From contig NC_068564.1 in the NCBI RefSeq assembly GCF_022201045.2, positions 28,611,001 through 28,675,000 of the forward strand: 64,000 nt of DNA, read 5' to 3'. Every line of letters starts with the position of its first letter. Positions within the stretch are counted from its first letter, which is position 1. The DNA comes from Citrus sinensis. Lineage: Eukaryota; Streptophyta; Magnoliopsida; Sapindales; Rutaceae. Positions 45,558 to 58,706 of the stretch are shown here, piece by piece. A program made the translations under genes and the position numbers. The notes beneath the pieces were generated by a model that did no database searches, was not told where the DNA came from, and saw nothing but the letters and a program-made list of their open reading frames with translations.

Positions 45558-48500
45558 CTACTCCAAAAACAGAAAACAAGTGCAAGCAAATACGGCTAAT
45601 CCAATAGATTTAACCGTTATCGAGCTTGGCATTTTGCCATTGTCCCTTCTTAACAAAAGGCCTTGGAACAAAGGCCAGTTGATTAAAACCAGAATGCCAC
45701 ACAGAAGAATCTGCAAAACCAATGTGTCAATTCTGATATTAGCATCACCGGTGGCCACTTTCGCTACCAACCCAACGAAGCAAAACAAGTTGAGCAATGC
45801 AAGTGTTGCTAATATTATGAACATTGGGGATGAAGACGAGGCTCCAGGTCCAAACTCCATCATCTCTTTCTCATATCTTTCTATTACATCTTCATCTGCT
45901 ACTTTGGCTGTGATTTCAAATGCTGGTTGAGAGAATCCTGCTGACATTAAAACGGCGTCGATGAAGCCGAACAAGTAGGAGCTTGTCCTTTTATAGAGCC
46001 ATATCCTTTGGCTATTCCACCAGCCTAGAATTGTGCCACCACACCGCAGAAATTCAGCTAGGCTGCACAAGTTCTTAGCTGATAACACAAATGCAAATGG
46101 TATACACCATGGACTTGAAGCCTGCATTCGTAATACAACACAAAGTTAATTAGTTACGTACTAAGCCTAAAGATTAATGGAATCGGAACAAAATAGGGAA
46201 TATGTACCTTTGGAAATAAGGAAATGCCTTTGAGCAGATAAAGTGAAGGGATGATAGTGTAATATAGTGTTGCAAAGCAATTTGGAGCCCAGAGGCAATA
46301 GCAGCAATAACCCAGTTGAAGGCCAAAGCTGATCTTTCCACGAGCATACCAAGCAGGACTGTAACTGGAAAGAAGGATCAGAAAGTCACCTGCAGACCAT
46401 CTCTTATGCTGCACAAGCGTCTGCGGTAACGTGGTTGTTGCAACACCTAAGAATGCGCTCCTTTCTGGATTGAAATACACTGATTTCCATCCTCTCGTTT
46501 GAATTGATAGCCCTGTTATTACATCCTCAACTGGACACCCGTATTTTACGCCCATCTGCCATCAAGCATACATAATGGTTCTCTATCAGCACAAATTTCA
46601 AGTGTCATCAAGTGTTTGATATATATATATATTTTTGAGAGAAAGTGTTTGATATTTACTTCAAAATAATCATGGGAAAAAACTGACCTCCTTTCCCCAT
46701 TGAGTGTTTTCCTCGTACGTACAGCTTGCAAGAGCCTTTATTATATCCGCTGTTTCTTCTCTTTTCCAATCTTCCATGCATTCATTATCAAATTTTTTTC
46801 CGGTGAGAGTATTTCTTCTGTGGAAGCAGCCTGTTCCAACATATGGGGGTCCTCCATATCCATCCATACCATGAAATTCAACCTTTATAAACAAAAAGTG
46901 AATCAAAATGACATTGAACTTAACATAATGAAATAGAAATGAGATATGTAATGGTTCTATAATGATTAGTAATCATCAACTCACATCCATGCCTATGCGC
47001 ATTGATCCATCATAGATTTCATTCTTAGTGATGTTTCCAAAACTCTGCGGAAATTGCACGAAGGCAATCTCATGGCCCTTCTTTTCATCCAGAAAAAAGC
47101 AAAGTGCATCCCTCACAGAATTTGAATTGTTTGAGTACATGTCACAGTCCACATTAAGAATGATCTGTCCATTGCTAATGTTTTGTGACACCCTTATCTG
47201 CAAAATGAATCATCAAAAGTGAAATGACTGATTTGTTAGTCATGATAACATTTTACTATCATATGTTCTGATGAATATATACCAATGCATTCATTGCTCC
47301 AGCCTTGAAATTGTGGGGATGCTGAGGCCTCTTCTCACGAGCCAAATACACCAGAGTTGGCAATGAACATCCATCAATATCTTTAGCTTTTGGATCCCTT
47401 CCATCAATCAATATCTGTAGAATTTTTCAAATAAAACAACATTACAGATGGTTTGGCTCAATTGAAGCACTTAAATAAAGTGCTTCAATTCAGCAAAGCA
47501 TGATAAGATAACAGCTTTTGTTTCTTTAAATATTAATAGGACATACTTGAAGAATGGTGTCGTGGTCACGTTGGGAAAAAAATGAATCCCACTGCGAAAA
47601 TCCTTTATATTTTGACCTTACTTCTTCAGGTATTCGGCCTAGCTTGGCTGCGGTTATGATTCCATTTTCCATATCTTCATATAATTTCTAGACAGAGAAA
47701 AAAAATTGCATGAAGGCTATGTACTACATCTAAAAGAACCGAAAGCAGTCAAAAGAAGTAACCAGTTCCCATTCCTTGATTCATGCTATACTATATTTTG
47801 ACTTATTTGTACCTTGATGGCTAAAAACCCTTTAGCCTCCTCTGCCTCATGTGGTTCAGAAATTGACTGAAAATAAGCACCTGGTGACCTAGGCTCCACA
47901 TAAAATTTCTTGCAATAGGGGATCCAATGCTTTGCAAATTGAGATGCCTCTATGAGAGCATAAAATGTACTATCGTGAGCAGCATCGTCTGAGAGATATA
48001 CACTAAGCTTCTCTGTAGGATAATCATATGCCATGACCGATAAAACAGTGTTGATCACCATGATTGGTTGCTCTGTCTTGGGGTCTGCTGTGCATACAAA
48101 AATATCCATCCCGGGCAAGTCATTCTCATATCTGCAAATGAAAAAAAATATATATATTTGCTTCCTTGCCATGATAATCAAGTTTTAAATCTTTTCCATT
48201 AACTTGTAAATAAGAATGCACAAATATGTATATTTCTGTTGTATGTTTGAGTCTTTAGAAATACAGCTCATCTGTGTCCTTCTAGCTTTTCTATTTCATT
48301 ATTAACTGGTAACTGTTCTATATGGCAGCATGTGTAGGTTAAAACTTTCTGTACATAATTTCTCAAGTTCATGGAGTGAAAAAAAAAAGACAACTAACAA
48401 ACAACACAAATACTAAAGAAATTTCAAGAGAAGAGACAGGGACCTCTGTGAGAGCCTGTCCTTGAAGGTGCGCCGGTAGACACAGTTCCATCTAAGGGCT

Positions 48501-48715
48501 TGAGTAAGAACCCAGTAAAGACTAAACCATAGCTCAGCTCCCAACAAACCAATCCATGCCCATCTCCCATCTTCTCCATTTCTTGGCCTGTGACTCAATC
48601 TATAAACTACTATGAAACCTATTCCCACAAAAATAGACGCTGCAAAAAGTCTACGTATCACTCTTCCCTTGGCTCTCTTTGTTTCGAACAGAGGAACATA
48701 CGCATCACTACCCAT
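45558..48715 (-). CDS. CSLE: Cellulose synthase-like protein E, copy A
   Basis: Eight exons, 48715-48444, 48131-47813, 47687-47547, 47414-47283, 47197-46985, 46882-46688, 46555-46208 and 46121-45558, give 727 aa, normal for the CSLE family. Two transmembrane helices in exon 1 (about residues 22-75) precede the cytosolic GT2 domain. The DD motif is at 139-140 (YLSDDA), DCD at 305-307 ([10 protein letters not shown]), the ED of PVEDVITG at 434-435 and the QxxRW motif QHKRW at 473-477. About six helices follow in exon 8. All four catalytic signatures are intact. The enzyme is expected in the Golgi, adding sugar from a nucleotide donor to a wall glycan; the product of CSLE enzymes is not firmly established. 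It is the oldest-looking copy of the local array, without the extra ten residues that copies B and C have in exon 6. Confidence 0.93.
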
Positions 48716-50675
48716 TTCTTACTTCCAAAAGTGAATTCAACAGCAATATGCTTTGGTATTGGTTAATGGACTGATCTAAAGCACTTTTTGTTTAGCTACT
48801 CTGATAGTTAATTAAATGCTGTAACTAAGGAATCTTTGCAAATAATAATAACAACAACAATAATGGAGTGGGTGGCGGCGGTCCTCCTGACATATTCTGA
48901 ATGAATTTTCACCAAGACCCTTGTTAAAGAGATAAATTCCCACAAAGTTGCTTTCAGCATACCGTCAGAGGACATGCTAGTGAATTAGAAAGATAGACTT
49001 GAAATTAAAATAAAAAAACAAGAGGCCAAAAGTTGGCTTTAGCATTTTTTTAAGCATTATTGGTAGGAAAAATTATGCCAAGGGCAGAAACAATTAGTTT
49101 GTTTTTGGTATGCTGGCTGCAAGTGGCATAATCGCCATGAAAAGAAATTGTTGTAAGAGAGAAAAAGAAAAGAAAATTCAATACAAAGCATGCAAAACAG
49201 GCACCAACAGACAGGGGTAATACAAATTAATGCTTAAGCTCTCTGAGAGCTTAATTGGCATCTTGCCGTTTTCCTTCCTCGAGAGAAGGCATTGGTACAA
49301 AGGACAGTTGACGGCGACTAAAACTCCACAAAGAATAATTTGCAAGACCATTGCTCTCTCATCCATATTTGCTTTCTTCACCACCCAAAACAAGCACAGA
49401 ATAAATTCAACCACAAAAAAAATAAAAATATACGTGCAGCTGTGGTAAGGCAAGCCACTAATTCTCTGGCATTCTAATATTAAATTTTCTGGGAGTCCTA
49501 AGCACTAGTTGCTGGCACTAAGTAGGATAGTTCTACACAAAATCTTTCTCCTTAGTCAGCAATCTTTGCTATAGAGCTATGGCTACAAATGCTGACTCGG
49601 AAAATCCACGTGTCTTTAAAATGGATGGTGTCGATGAATTGTTTTAAAAATCCAATGTGAGCAATGACGTGACGTCGTATGGTATGACTTTTTGTTTATA
49701 GACAATAAGAAGGGAGGGCTTAATTGATTAGGACAAAAGAAAGTGTGAATTATTGGAGTAGTGAGTTATTTTTGTAGCCAACTTGCCTTTCATATAAAAT
49801 ATTCGTATGCGTTTTCAGTCGATTTTGAGTGAGTCTCACGAAACAATTAAAGTTTAAATTATGTGAATCCCTATCAAAATATCTGACTTTATATCTCAGT
49901 TTTATATCATCTACACTTCAGAAAACTAAGTATTAAACCAAACTGAAAGTGGAACAAGTTATATAAGTGTTGTTTTGATTCTTATTGAGATAATTAATAA
50001 TTCTAATAAAATCGTAATTGTAGTATAGGTTTTGAGTGTGTCGACAGTGCCTCAAAAATGCTGTAGGTATCCTTTATTGTGGGGATAATGCAAATGGTAT
50101 AGTGGTATGAACCATAGGCTTAACTGACAACTCACAGATAATGATATAAGCCATTAAATCAGCAGTTTTCAAAGAATACTTGCATATACATTTCATTCTT
50201 GGCATATTTGCTAGCTTTTTCTCTCCACATGTAACCATGAGCTAAAGATAGTGCACTTGGAATATAATTTGTTTTAATTCATAATTCATCTTTATCTTAA
50301 CATGTAAAATTTGAAATGTGAAACCAAGAATGAAGTTCTTTCTCATACTTGATATAGATGATAATATCCTCAAATTAGACAAATTCATGCATGTGAAAAG
50401 GATATGAAGAGCAATTTTCATCTTTTCAAGTGAAATATAGTTCCCAGAAAATACAATTAATCCCATTCACATTTGAGATTCTTCAATTTCGGCAAAAAAA
50501 AAAGAGAAACAAACTTGTAGTGGGTTCAATTATTGGTATGAAATGCAATGCAATTTGCAAATTTGCAGCCTCATTATTTGGAATTTGGAACCAAGCTTCC
50601 CCTATTTAAATCGCAGTAACATAGAAACTCTCAACTGCTAAGCAAACTTTGTTCTCTCGGTAGTCAAGCATAGCA
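48716..50675. other. Divergent spacer with CSLE remnant
   Basis: This lies between the 5' end of CSLE copy A and the start of CBM43 copy 1. It contains a CSLE tail remnant (49178-49640, listed separately). The part from about 50020 onward resembles 58020-58700 upstream of CBM43 copy 2, including GTATGA(A/G)CCATA and AAGCCATTAAATCAGCA. A TATA-like TATTTAAAT at 50603 precedes CBM43 copy 1. Confidence 0.55.
49178..49640 (-). pseudogene. CSLE last-exon remnant
   Basis: On the minus strand, VLQIILCGVLVAVNCPLYQ and then CLLSRKENGKMP match the C-terminal end of the CSLE copies ([29 protein letters not shown] in copy A). Further upstream, about 49560-49640, bases match the part of exon 8 that encodes FSESAFVVTAK in copy B, but the frame is broken and the intervening sequence is rearranged. 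No other CSLE exon is present. The flank at 49010-49180 also resembles the 3' flanks of copies B and C (52130-52280). This is what remains of a fourth CSLE gene. Confidence 0.8.
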
Positions 50676-51692
50676 ATGGCGAAACAGCTCTCAGCTTTTG
50701 TTCTTTTGCTTCTCATCATATTTCTTCTCAGCTCCACCATGGCCACAGGTTAGTTAATTTCTGACAGCACAAAAACTCTACTTTTATTTATATACAAGAT
50801 TTATGCATTGACAGTTTGATGCCAAGTCCTGAGCTTGAAATGTTTTGAGAGGTCTGAAATAACATGTAACATTTTTATTTCTCTGCAGCCGCGATACCAC
50901 CAGCAGATGAAGGCGAACTGGTATGATTTTGACCCACTCCTAGCAATACTGCCCAATTTATACAGGATTCTATTTCGAGAACTCAAGATCACTGACTCTC
51001 TATTAAATTTCATGAATGTGTTGAAAAATTTATGTTGGACAGGTCAGGCAATTCGAGCATGTCATAGTGAACCGTCAGCCAATTAGGCCTCCTATAGTCC
51101 AAAACCGGGAGCATAACAGGAACAGGTTCAGGTTCCTGTCGCACACAAGTAGTATAACTTTAAGTTCTTTTTTTTTTCCATTTAATGCATCAAATCTTTG
51201 TACCTTTTTTTTTTCCTTTTTTTTTTGTTTCCAGGGAGCAAGCAACAGATACGCCAAACTTGGATGACAAGGTTTCCTGGGAAGGGCAAACAACATGGTG
51301 CATTGCGAAACCTTCAACTGGAGATGAACGGCTAAATGCAAACATACAATTCTGCTGCCAACAACCAGACATAGATTGCAGCATTATACAACCTGGGGGC
51401 CGGTCTTATAATCCTAACAACTATTACTCGCATGCTTCAGTTGTCATGCATCTCTACTACAAGGCCAATTACAAGCTACCCCACACCTGTGATTTCATGC
51501 AGAGTGGTCTGATTATCTCTCAGGATCCATGTAAGCTTGAAACTTTCCCTTCTTCCGCAGAATCTCTGATCTATACACCTATAGTTTGCATCATGCTTTC
51601 CATATTATCAAAGCTAAAATGTGAAGAACTGATGTATAGAATTTTCATGTTTCTTGTTTGCAGCTGTTGGAGAGTGCATATATGAACCCTGA
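50676..51692 (+). CDS. Secreted CBM43/X8-domain protein, copy 1 (Ole e 10-like)
   Basis: Five exons, 50676-50748, 50889-50920, 51043-51125, 51235-51530 and 51664-51692, give 170 aa. Residues 1-24 are a signal peptide (core LSAFVLLLLIIFLLSS). A polar, Arg/Asn-rich linker leads to an X8 (CBM43) domain from WCIAKPSTGDERL to the last residues GECIYEP. CBM43 binds beta-1,3-glucan (callose). There is no hydrophobic GPI-anchor tail, so the protein should be secreted freely, as for the pollen protein Ole e 10. The conserved GG.CY.PN motif reads GGRSYNPN here, so one cysteine of the expected disulfide set is replaced by Ser; copy 2 keeps it. The gene is convergent with CSLE copy B, 850 bases away tail to tail. 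Confidence 0.88.
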
Positions 51693-52545
51693 TGATAATG
51701 AGGGGAAATTATATTGCTTATATATCATAGTAAATAAGATAGAAGATGTGAAAAATCAGGACTGGGTATATGGAAATTAAAAGTTTACATTGTCCATAGT
51801 TATAAATTGTATGTGCTTCCATGTGAAGTTATGTGGCCAATGATTTAAGGGTATCAAAATTCAATTTGTAAATTGCTAATCCGATCGAAGTCAAGCTCAT
51901 ACAGTTGTATTATACATATTATTTGTGATAATGCTAGGTCAAAAACCAAATGCAGAAGCTCTAACTTCACAGGTTTTTTGTTTTACTAGAATGTAAGAAA
52001 CAAGAAAAAAACAGAGTTTCAACAACTATCATTACTTTTGTTTAATGAAGGATATTGATGGTAAAAGTTAAAAACTTGTTCACTTTAATCAGTTAAAACT
52101 ACAGCAAAAAATGTAGACTTTTAACAAAATTAAAAGACAAAAATCAGCAAAAAGTTGGCTATAGTAATTATATAAGCATTCTTGCTAGGGAAGTTATGCC
52201 AAGGAAAGAAATTGCAAGTTGAATAATCATCATGTAAAGAAATGCTATGAGAGAAAATAGAAAAGAAAATTTCAATACAACCATTTAAAACTTGTACAAG
52301 CAGATAAAAGCCTTGTTTGGGTTTGAGTAGTTGTAATTTAAAATATATAACACTAAAGTGTTTGTTAAACACTAATTGTTGTAGATTGAAAGTTAAGCTA
52401 ATTTGATTTTATACTTATAAGATGAAAAGAAATGTCATATTTTTACGGATTTTGTTGAAATTAATATAAAACAATTATATTTACTGTGTACTATTAATTT
52501 TTATTGTATAATTACAACTTTTTTCCAGTAGTTGTAGATTAAAAA
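51693..52545. other. Convergent spacer between CBM43 copy 1 and CSLE copy B
   Basis: This holds the two 3' UTRs. It is AT-rich, and the half next to CSLE copy B is similar to 49010-49180 and 60060-60273 (AAAAGTTGGC, ATGCCAAGG, AAAGAAAAT blocks). No gene was seen. Confidence 0.5.
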
Positions 52546-55500
52546 TTACGTTACTTCAATACCAAACAAAACCAAAGCTAACACAAGCGTTTTAGCTGTT
52601 AAAGAGCTTGGCATCTTGCCGTTGTCCTTCCTCAAGAAAAGGCCTTGATACAAAGGCCAGTTGATGAGAACCAAAGTGCTGCAAAGAAGAATTTGCAAGA
52701 TCATTGTCTCGTACAATTTAACAAAGCCATCATCTATAATCACCCGCTTCACCGCCCCAATCAAACAGAATAAATTCAGCAAAGCAAGTGTTGATAATAT
52801 TGTGAACATTGAAGAGGTGTCTCCGAACTCCATTATCTCTTTCTCATATCGTTCTAATACATCTTGGTCAGCCACTTTTGCTGTAACTACAAATGCTGAT
52901 TCAGAAAATCCAAGTGTCTTTAAAATGGTGTCGATAAAGGCAAATAGGTAGGAGCTTGTTCTTTTATAAAGCCACAGCCGTTGATCATTCCACCAACCGA
53001 GGGCTGTGCCACCACACCACAGGAATTCTACTAGGCTACCTCCATACTTGGCAAATATCACATAGGCAAAAGGTATAATCCATGGGCTTGTGATCTGTTT
53101 TCATATAGGGAATTCTGTTAGTCAGAGACCATGATAGGAACAATTTGATTCCCTGAAGAATGAAGTTTCATGCATTTTACATAGGTCTCTAACTTCAAGC
53201 TATTTTGTTGGTTCCTAAAAAAAAAAAAGATAGCTAATAACCAAGGTGCAAATGAGAAAGTTTATGAGAGAACTTACCTCTGGAAACAAGGGAATTCCTT
53301 TGAGAAGATAAAGTGACGGAACGACGGAGTAGAAAAGCGTTGCCAAGCAACTTGGAGCCCAAAGGCCATAGCAGCAATATCCCAATCGAAAGCCTAAGCT
53401 AATCTTTCCATGTGCGTGCCAAGCAGGACAATATTTGGAAATAAAAATCTGAAAATTACCTTCAGACCACCTCTTGTGCTGCACAAGCAACTGCAGTAAT
53501 GTGGTTGGAGAAACACCTAAGAATGCATCCCTTTCTGGTTTGGAATATACTGATTTCCATCCTCGAGATTGAATCGATAGCCCCGTTACAACATCTTCAG
53601 CAGGGCATCCATATTTCAACCCCATCTGCAGTGACATTTACTGAAATGAGCACACAAAAACCAAAAAATTAAAAAATAAAAATAAAAATACATCGTTCTC
53701 TAATCTCTATCAGTTTGTTTTCTGTTTTAGGAAACAAATTTTGTAAAACACCTCACCAATTGCGGCCCTGAGTGATTTTCGATTAAACAAACTGTTTTAG
53801 AGAGGGAGAAAGACTGACCTCCTTTCCCCATTGAGTGTTTCTTTCATATGTGCAACTTGCAAGAGCCTTTGATGTTTCTTCCAAGTCAAGTAAACTTTCT
53901 TCGCCCTTTGAATCCTTTTTACTCTTCCATTCAATCTTGGTTTCCTTGCTGTATTTACTTCCACAGAGAATTTCTCTTCTGTGAAAACAGCCGGATCCAG
54001 TATACAGAGGGCATCCATAGCCATCCAAGCCTTGAAGTTCCACCTTCATCACCAGATTGTACAAATTTTCAAGCAAATAAAAGTAATAAAAAAAAAAAGA
54101 ACGAGTTACAGCACATTCCACAATTAGATCATGATTCATAGACGCATCTACATGTGCTCACCTCATTAAATATTCTTGATGAGTTACTGTACAATTCATT
54201 CTTAGTAACATTATCAAAGTTCTGTGGAAACTGCACGAAAGCAACCTCGTGGCCCTTTTCTTCATCCATGAAGAAGCAAAGAGCATCTCTCACAACTTGT
54301 GAATTGTTTGAGTACATATCACAGTCTACATTGAGAATGACCTGCCCGTTGCTAATTTTTGACGACACCCTTATCTGCGCATAGCAAAAATTATTTCTAC
54401 GGCGTGAGTCATTCGTTTAAAGGCTACTCCATGTACCAACATAGCCCTCAGTTAGTTTCTATCAGAATTTTATCTGTCTTTCAAAGATATTTATGATCAA
54501 TAAGAATATTTCAGTAATATGATGCTTAGATTTACATCTGTGCATCAACTCACTGAAGATAGACGGATTATCGTGGCATTAATTACCAGTGCATTCATAG
54601 CTCCTGCTTTGAAATTTTGAAAATGCCAGGGCCTCTTCTCACGAGCCAGGTATACCAAAGTTGGTAATGCACACCTTTCATTATCAACAGCATTTGGATC
54701 TCTTCCATCTATCAATATCTTTGAACACATAAGAGAAAGCAATTCAAACATCTTGAACACATAACATTTTAGTAGGCAGAAGAACCAAAATGCAGGCAAA
54801 AAATGATTGAATTACTTGAAGAATGGTGTCATGATCAAGTGGCGAAGAGTAAGAATCCCACTGAGAAAACCCTTTATGTTTCATGCGTATTTCTTCAGTG
54901 ATTCTACCAAGCTTGGTTGCAGTTTGGATTCTATTCTCCATCTCTTCATATAATCTCTACAAAAGACAAGCATATTAAGAACAAATTTAATAAATATTGA
55001 TATAAATACATAAGAAAATAACATATTTTTTTCCTGCATCATGTTCTTGATTATTATGAAGCTAAGTATCAAATCACAAGAATTTAAGGCAATTGAAAAT
55101 ATTATATCTCTTATTAATTCACATTGTACAAAAAAATGTGGATTTTATAATTTTCTTTATTTCATAAATGTTATATAAATATAATCCAAATCTCTCCACA
55201 TATAAAATGTAAGAACCTTACAGTATCCTTCCATTTGATGAAATATTCTTAATCAGATTATCCTCTTAACTTGTTATTGAAAGACACAAATCATATATAG
55301 ATGTTGATATTTGTAAATAAAATAAATGAATTCTATGCATATCTTTTAATACAAGTGGCACACGTGTATCCCATTTATTAGTTACAATTAGACATATAAA
55401 ATAAAATTTTCTCTTTATCATGATTAGGGAATTATCAACTTTCATTAATCACCAACCTTGACAGCTGTCAGCTCGTTGGATTGACTTTTTTCACCTTGTG

Positions 55501-56152
55501 ATTCACCTACATTGATAAAATACGCAGCAGGGGACCTTGGCTCTACATTGAATTTCTTGCAATAAGGAATCCAATGTGTGGAGAAATGAGAAGCCTCCAT
55601 TAAAGCATAGAAAGTAAGATCAGAGGAAGCATCATCAGAAAGATAAACACTGAGCTTATCTGTTGGATAATCATACGCCATTACTGATAGGACTGTGTTG
55701 ATCACCATCATTGGTGGCTCTATTTTCGGGTCTGCTGTGCATACAAATATGTCCACTCCAGGAAGCTTATCCTCATATCTGTTTCTCTTCAAAATATAAA
55801 CATATTAGTCTACGTGATGCAATCATATAATATCATTTATTATAACTGTCTCGCCACGTAACAGTATTGCTTACCTTTGAGAGAGCCTGTCCCTAAAAGT
55901 AAGCCTGCGGACTCTATTCCACCTCAGGGATTGAGTGAAAATCCAGTAGAAACCAAGCCACAGCTCAGCTGCAAACAAGCCAATCCAGACCCATAATAAT
56001 TTTCCATTTTCATGTTTATTCGGTATGTGACACAATCTGTAAACCCATATGAAAAATATGCAAACAAACACAGAAACGACAAAGACCCTGTAAAAAATTC
56101 TACCCTTTACTCTTCTTGTCTCAAACAAAGGCAAATATCCATCACTTGCCAT
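52546..56152 (-). CDS. CSLE: Cellulose synthase-like protein E, copy B
   Basis: Eight exons, 56152-55875, 55778-55457, 54956-54816, 54718-54587, 54374-54162, 54043-53819, 53625-53278 and 53094-52546, give 735 aa with all phases matching copy A. The start at 56152 (MASDGYLPLFETRR) matches the family start; an upstream in-frame ATG would add 27 unlikely residues. Motifs: YLSDDA at 141-142, DCD at 308-310, AEDVVTG with ED at 447-448, and QHKRW at 486-490. Two N-terminal and about six C-terminal transmembrane helices frame the GT2 domain. The last dozen residues differ from copies A and C (ends FGIEVT). The enzyme should be an active Golgi glycan synthase of unknown product. It is closer to copy C than to copy A. 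Confidence 0.92.
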
Positions 56153-58706
56153 TTTTCCCCCCTCTCTAAGCTCTATCCTTGTCTGTTCAAATGTTGAATA
56201 TATATTCATATATAATAAAGGTGAATTTAGCACACTATGTTTGCATTTGACACACTGTTTTGTATTATACTATATTACGTTATTTTAATACTGGTGTATT
56301 GTATTATATTATTATTGTATTATAATAATATTATACAATATTTGGTGCTACATTGTGCTATATTAATTTTTAATTATATTATATTTGGTGTTGCATTGTA
56401 CTGTATTAATTTTTAATTATAACATATTCACTAACAAAATAAATTTTATTAAATAATCTAAATAAGAGTTCTGTAGTATACGTAATAATATTTTATATTA
56501 TTATTTAAATTAATATTATTATTACTTGTATTAAATTATAAATTTACTAATAAATTATAATGTAAAAATGAAATATTAATATTAATATTATATAATATTC
56601 AAAAGTTATTATTATTATTATTATTATTATAAAAAAAAAAGAGGCAAGCTAAAGTGACAACTAATGCATTAATGGGTTGTGCTAACTGCCGCATTAGCAC
56701 GGCACATTAATGCAATGCGTCAGTAGTTACTTTTAGTGCCAAACGTGAGTTTGTATAAATTTAATACAAAATAATAATTTTATCCCATATAATGTGGGCT
56801 ACTAAACACGCCCTGTGTATTACCTTGCGTTAACTGTATTATATTAAAGTATTTTGTATTATATTGCATTAAATTGTAACGTAGTACCATGTTTTGTATA
56901 GTATGAGATTTTTTAAATTTATTGATTGTGGATGACAGCCATAGAGCATGAGAATGAAACCAAAGAACAGCCAACAGCATTTTAAAAGTAAAAATATAAG
57001 AATAAAACTACATAGCTAATGCTGCAAGCTGCCGCATTAAGCAAACTCAGGGCTTCCCCTAGTTTGCAAAATGCGGCAAATACAATCACCACAATGCAGC
57101 CTTTTATTTTGCCGAAATACGGTGTGCCAGCACCATCCTCATAAGGTTTTGCTGCCAATTACTCCATATATTTTACTTTATTTTTAAAAATTTTATTGTT
57201 ATTTTTTTATTTTATAAAAAAAGGAAAACTGGAATTTGATACCTTATTCATTTTAAATTATTTTAGCAATCCTTTGTGGTCATAATTTTGTGCGGAAAAT
57301 GCTCTCAGCAATGATGTGGCCGGGGCTAGTCACTTTTGTGGGTTGGATGCTGACTTTTGCTTAAACAAAGAAAGGGTGGATTAGGATGGAAGAGATTTTC
57401 TTATTGTAGTAAATTGTTTTTTAAATTGTTTTATCAAACTTTAAGTTGATTAACATTGGAATAAATTTTTAATGGACGGGGCTATGTGGCCAATTTATTT
57501 TTTAAAAATATGAACGTTTGCAAATGAGAAATCTTTATTACTAAGAAGTAACATTGTTAAAGTACATATGATATACATTGTTCTCATACGTATATAAGCA
57601 TTACTAGGCACGGCAATGAAGCTAAAACAAAACAGACTTGAACTTAACGGGAAAATGTAATGATGGTGCAGCCATTATCCTTCCGGATGAAGGGCTAGAG
57701 CTTCATAAATTGGAACATTGACCAAAAACCATTAGCCCATAAAGAAAAATGAGAGAACATTGAACTTTTTTAGAGTTCTGAACTCCCAGGAAAATGATCT
57801 TGATCAATCACTTAATCTCCAATTAAGCTGAAAAGATTTAGCCCTGCAATTGTTCACTAGGTTTCTTGTTCATATCTCTTTAACACATCTCCTGTGAACT
57901 CCTTGGCAGCGATGGAAAATACTGTTTGGAACAGCCCTAGCTAGTTGCTCATAATTATGTCGACAAGCCCAAAATAAAATGCAGCAGTATTATCTGCATT
58001 CTCTATAAATTTCACCGGACTTTGAGTGTGTAGCCGTAACTCATGAATATGCCAATGGTATGAGCCATACGTTTGACACCTGAGACATAATGATAAAAGC
58101 CATTAAATCAGCAATGTTCGATGAATAATTGTAAATCTTTTGAAGAAAAGTTTGTTCTAAGTTCTAATAGGAGGGATTCAATAATTAAACATTTCAATCT
58201 TGACATATTGGCTAGTTTCCATTTTGTCACTTGTAACCATAAGCAAAATATGTAACACTTGGAATATAAATTGTAAAATTTGTATGTGAAACCAAGAATA
58301 TTAAAGTTTTTGTACTTAATTGATATAGACAATAATAATCAAAGATATTCTTCTTTATCTTCACATGTACAATTTGTATCTAAAACCAAGAATATTAATA
58401 TTCTTGCTCATACTTGATATAGATAAAAATAATCTCAAATTAGACAATTACTGCATGAAAAGGAAATGCAGAATAATTTTCATCTTTTCGACGAAAATAC
58501 AGCTCCCAAAAATAAAATTGATTCCATTCATATTAGTCTATTCACTCTTGCAATTCTTCACTTGGAAAGAAAAATGAGAAATAAACTTGTAGTGGGTTCA
58601 ATTTTTGGTATGAAATGCATTGCGAGTTTTGCAGCCTCTTTCATTGAAATCAACTTTTCTTCATTTAAATAGCAGTAACATCGAAACTCTTAACTGCGAA
58701 GCAAGA
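56153..58706. other. Divergent spacer between CSLE copy B and CBM43 copy 2
   Basis: About 56210-56900 is extremely AT-rich, made of degenerate TATTATATTA-like blocks around a short GC-richer core (CATTAATGGG, GCCGCATTAGCACGG), and ends in opposite-oriented copies of TTTTGTATTATA. It may be an old AT-rich transposable element. A (TTA)n microsatellite is at 56606-56630. From about 58020 the sequence is homologous to the region upstream of CBM43 copy 1 and carries its promoter. No gene was found. Confidence 0.45.
56606..56630 (+). repeat. (TTA)n microsatellite
   Basis: About eight TTA units are followed directly by a run of A. Confidence 0.8.

Noticed and set aside
51185-51685. Read-through frame across CBM43 copy 1 exons 4 and 5
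   Set aside because: It includes the T-rich intron before 51235 and reads past the donor at 51531; splicing gives the conserved X8 ending.
56210-56900. A defined transposon in the AT-rich block upstream of CSLE copy B
   Set aside because: The ends share only degenerate TATTATATTA wording and no target duplication could be set, so it is described only as AT-rich sequence.
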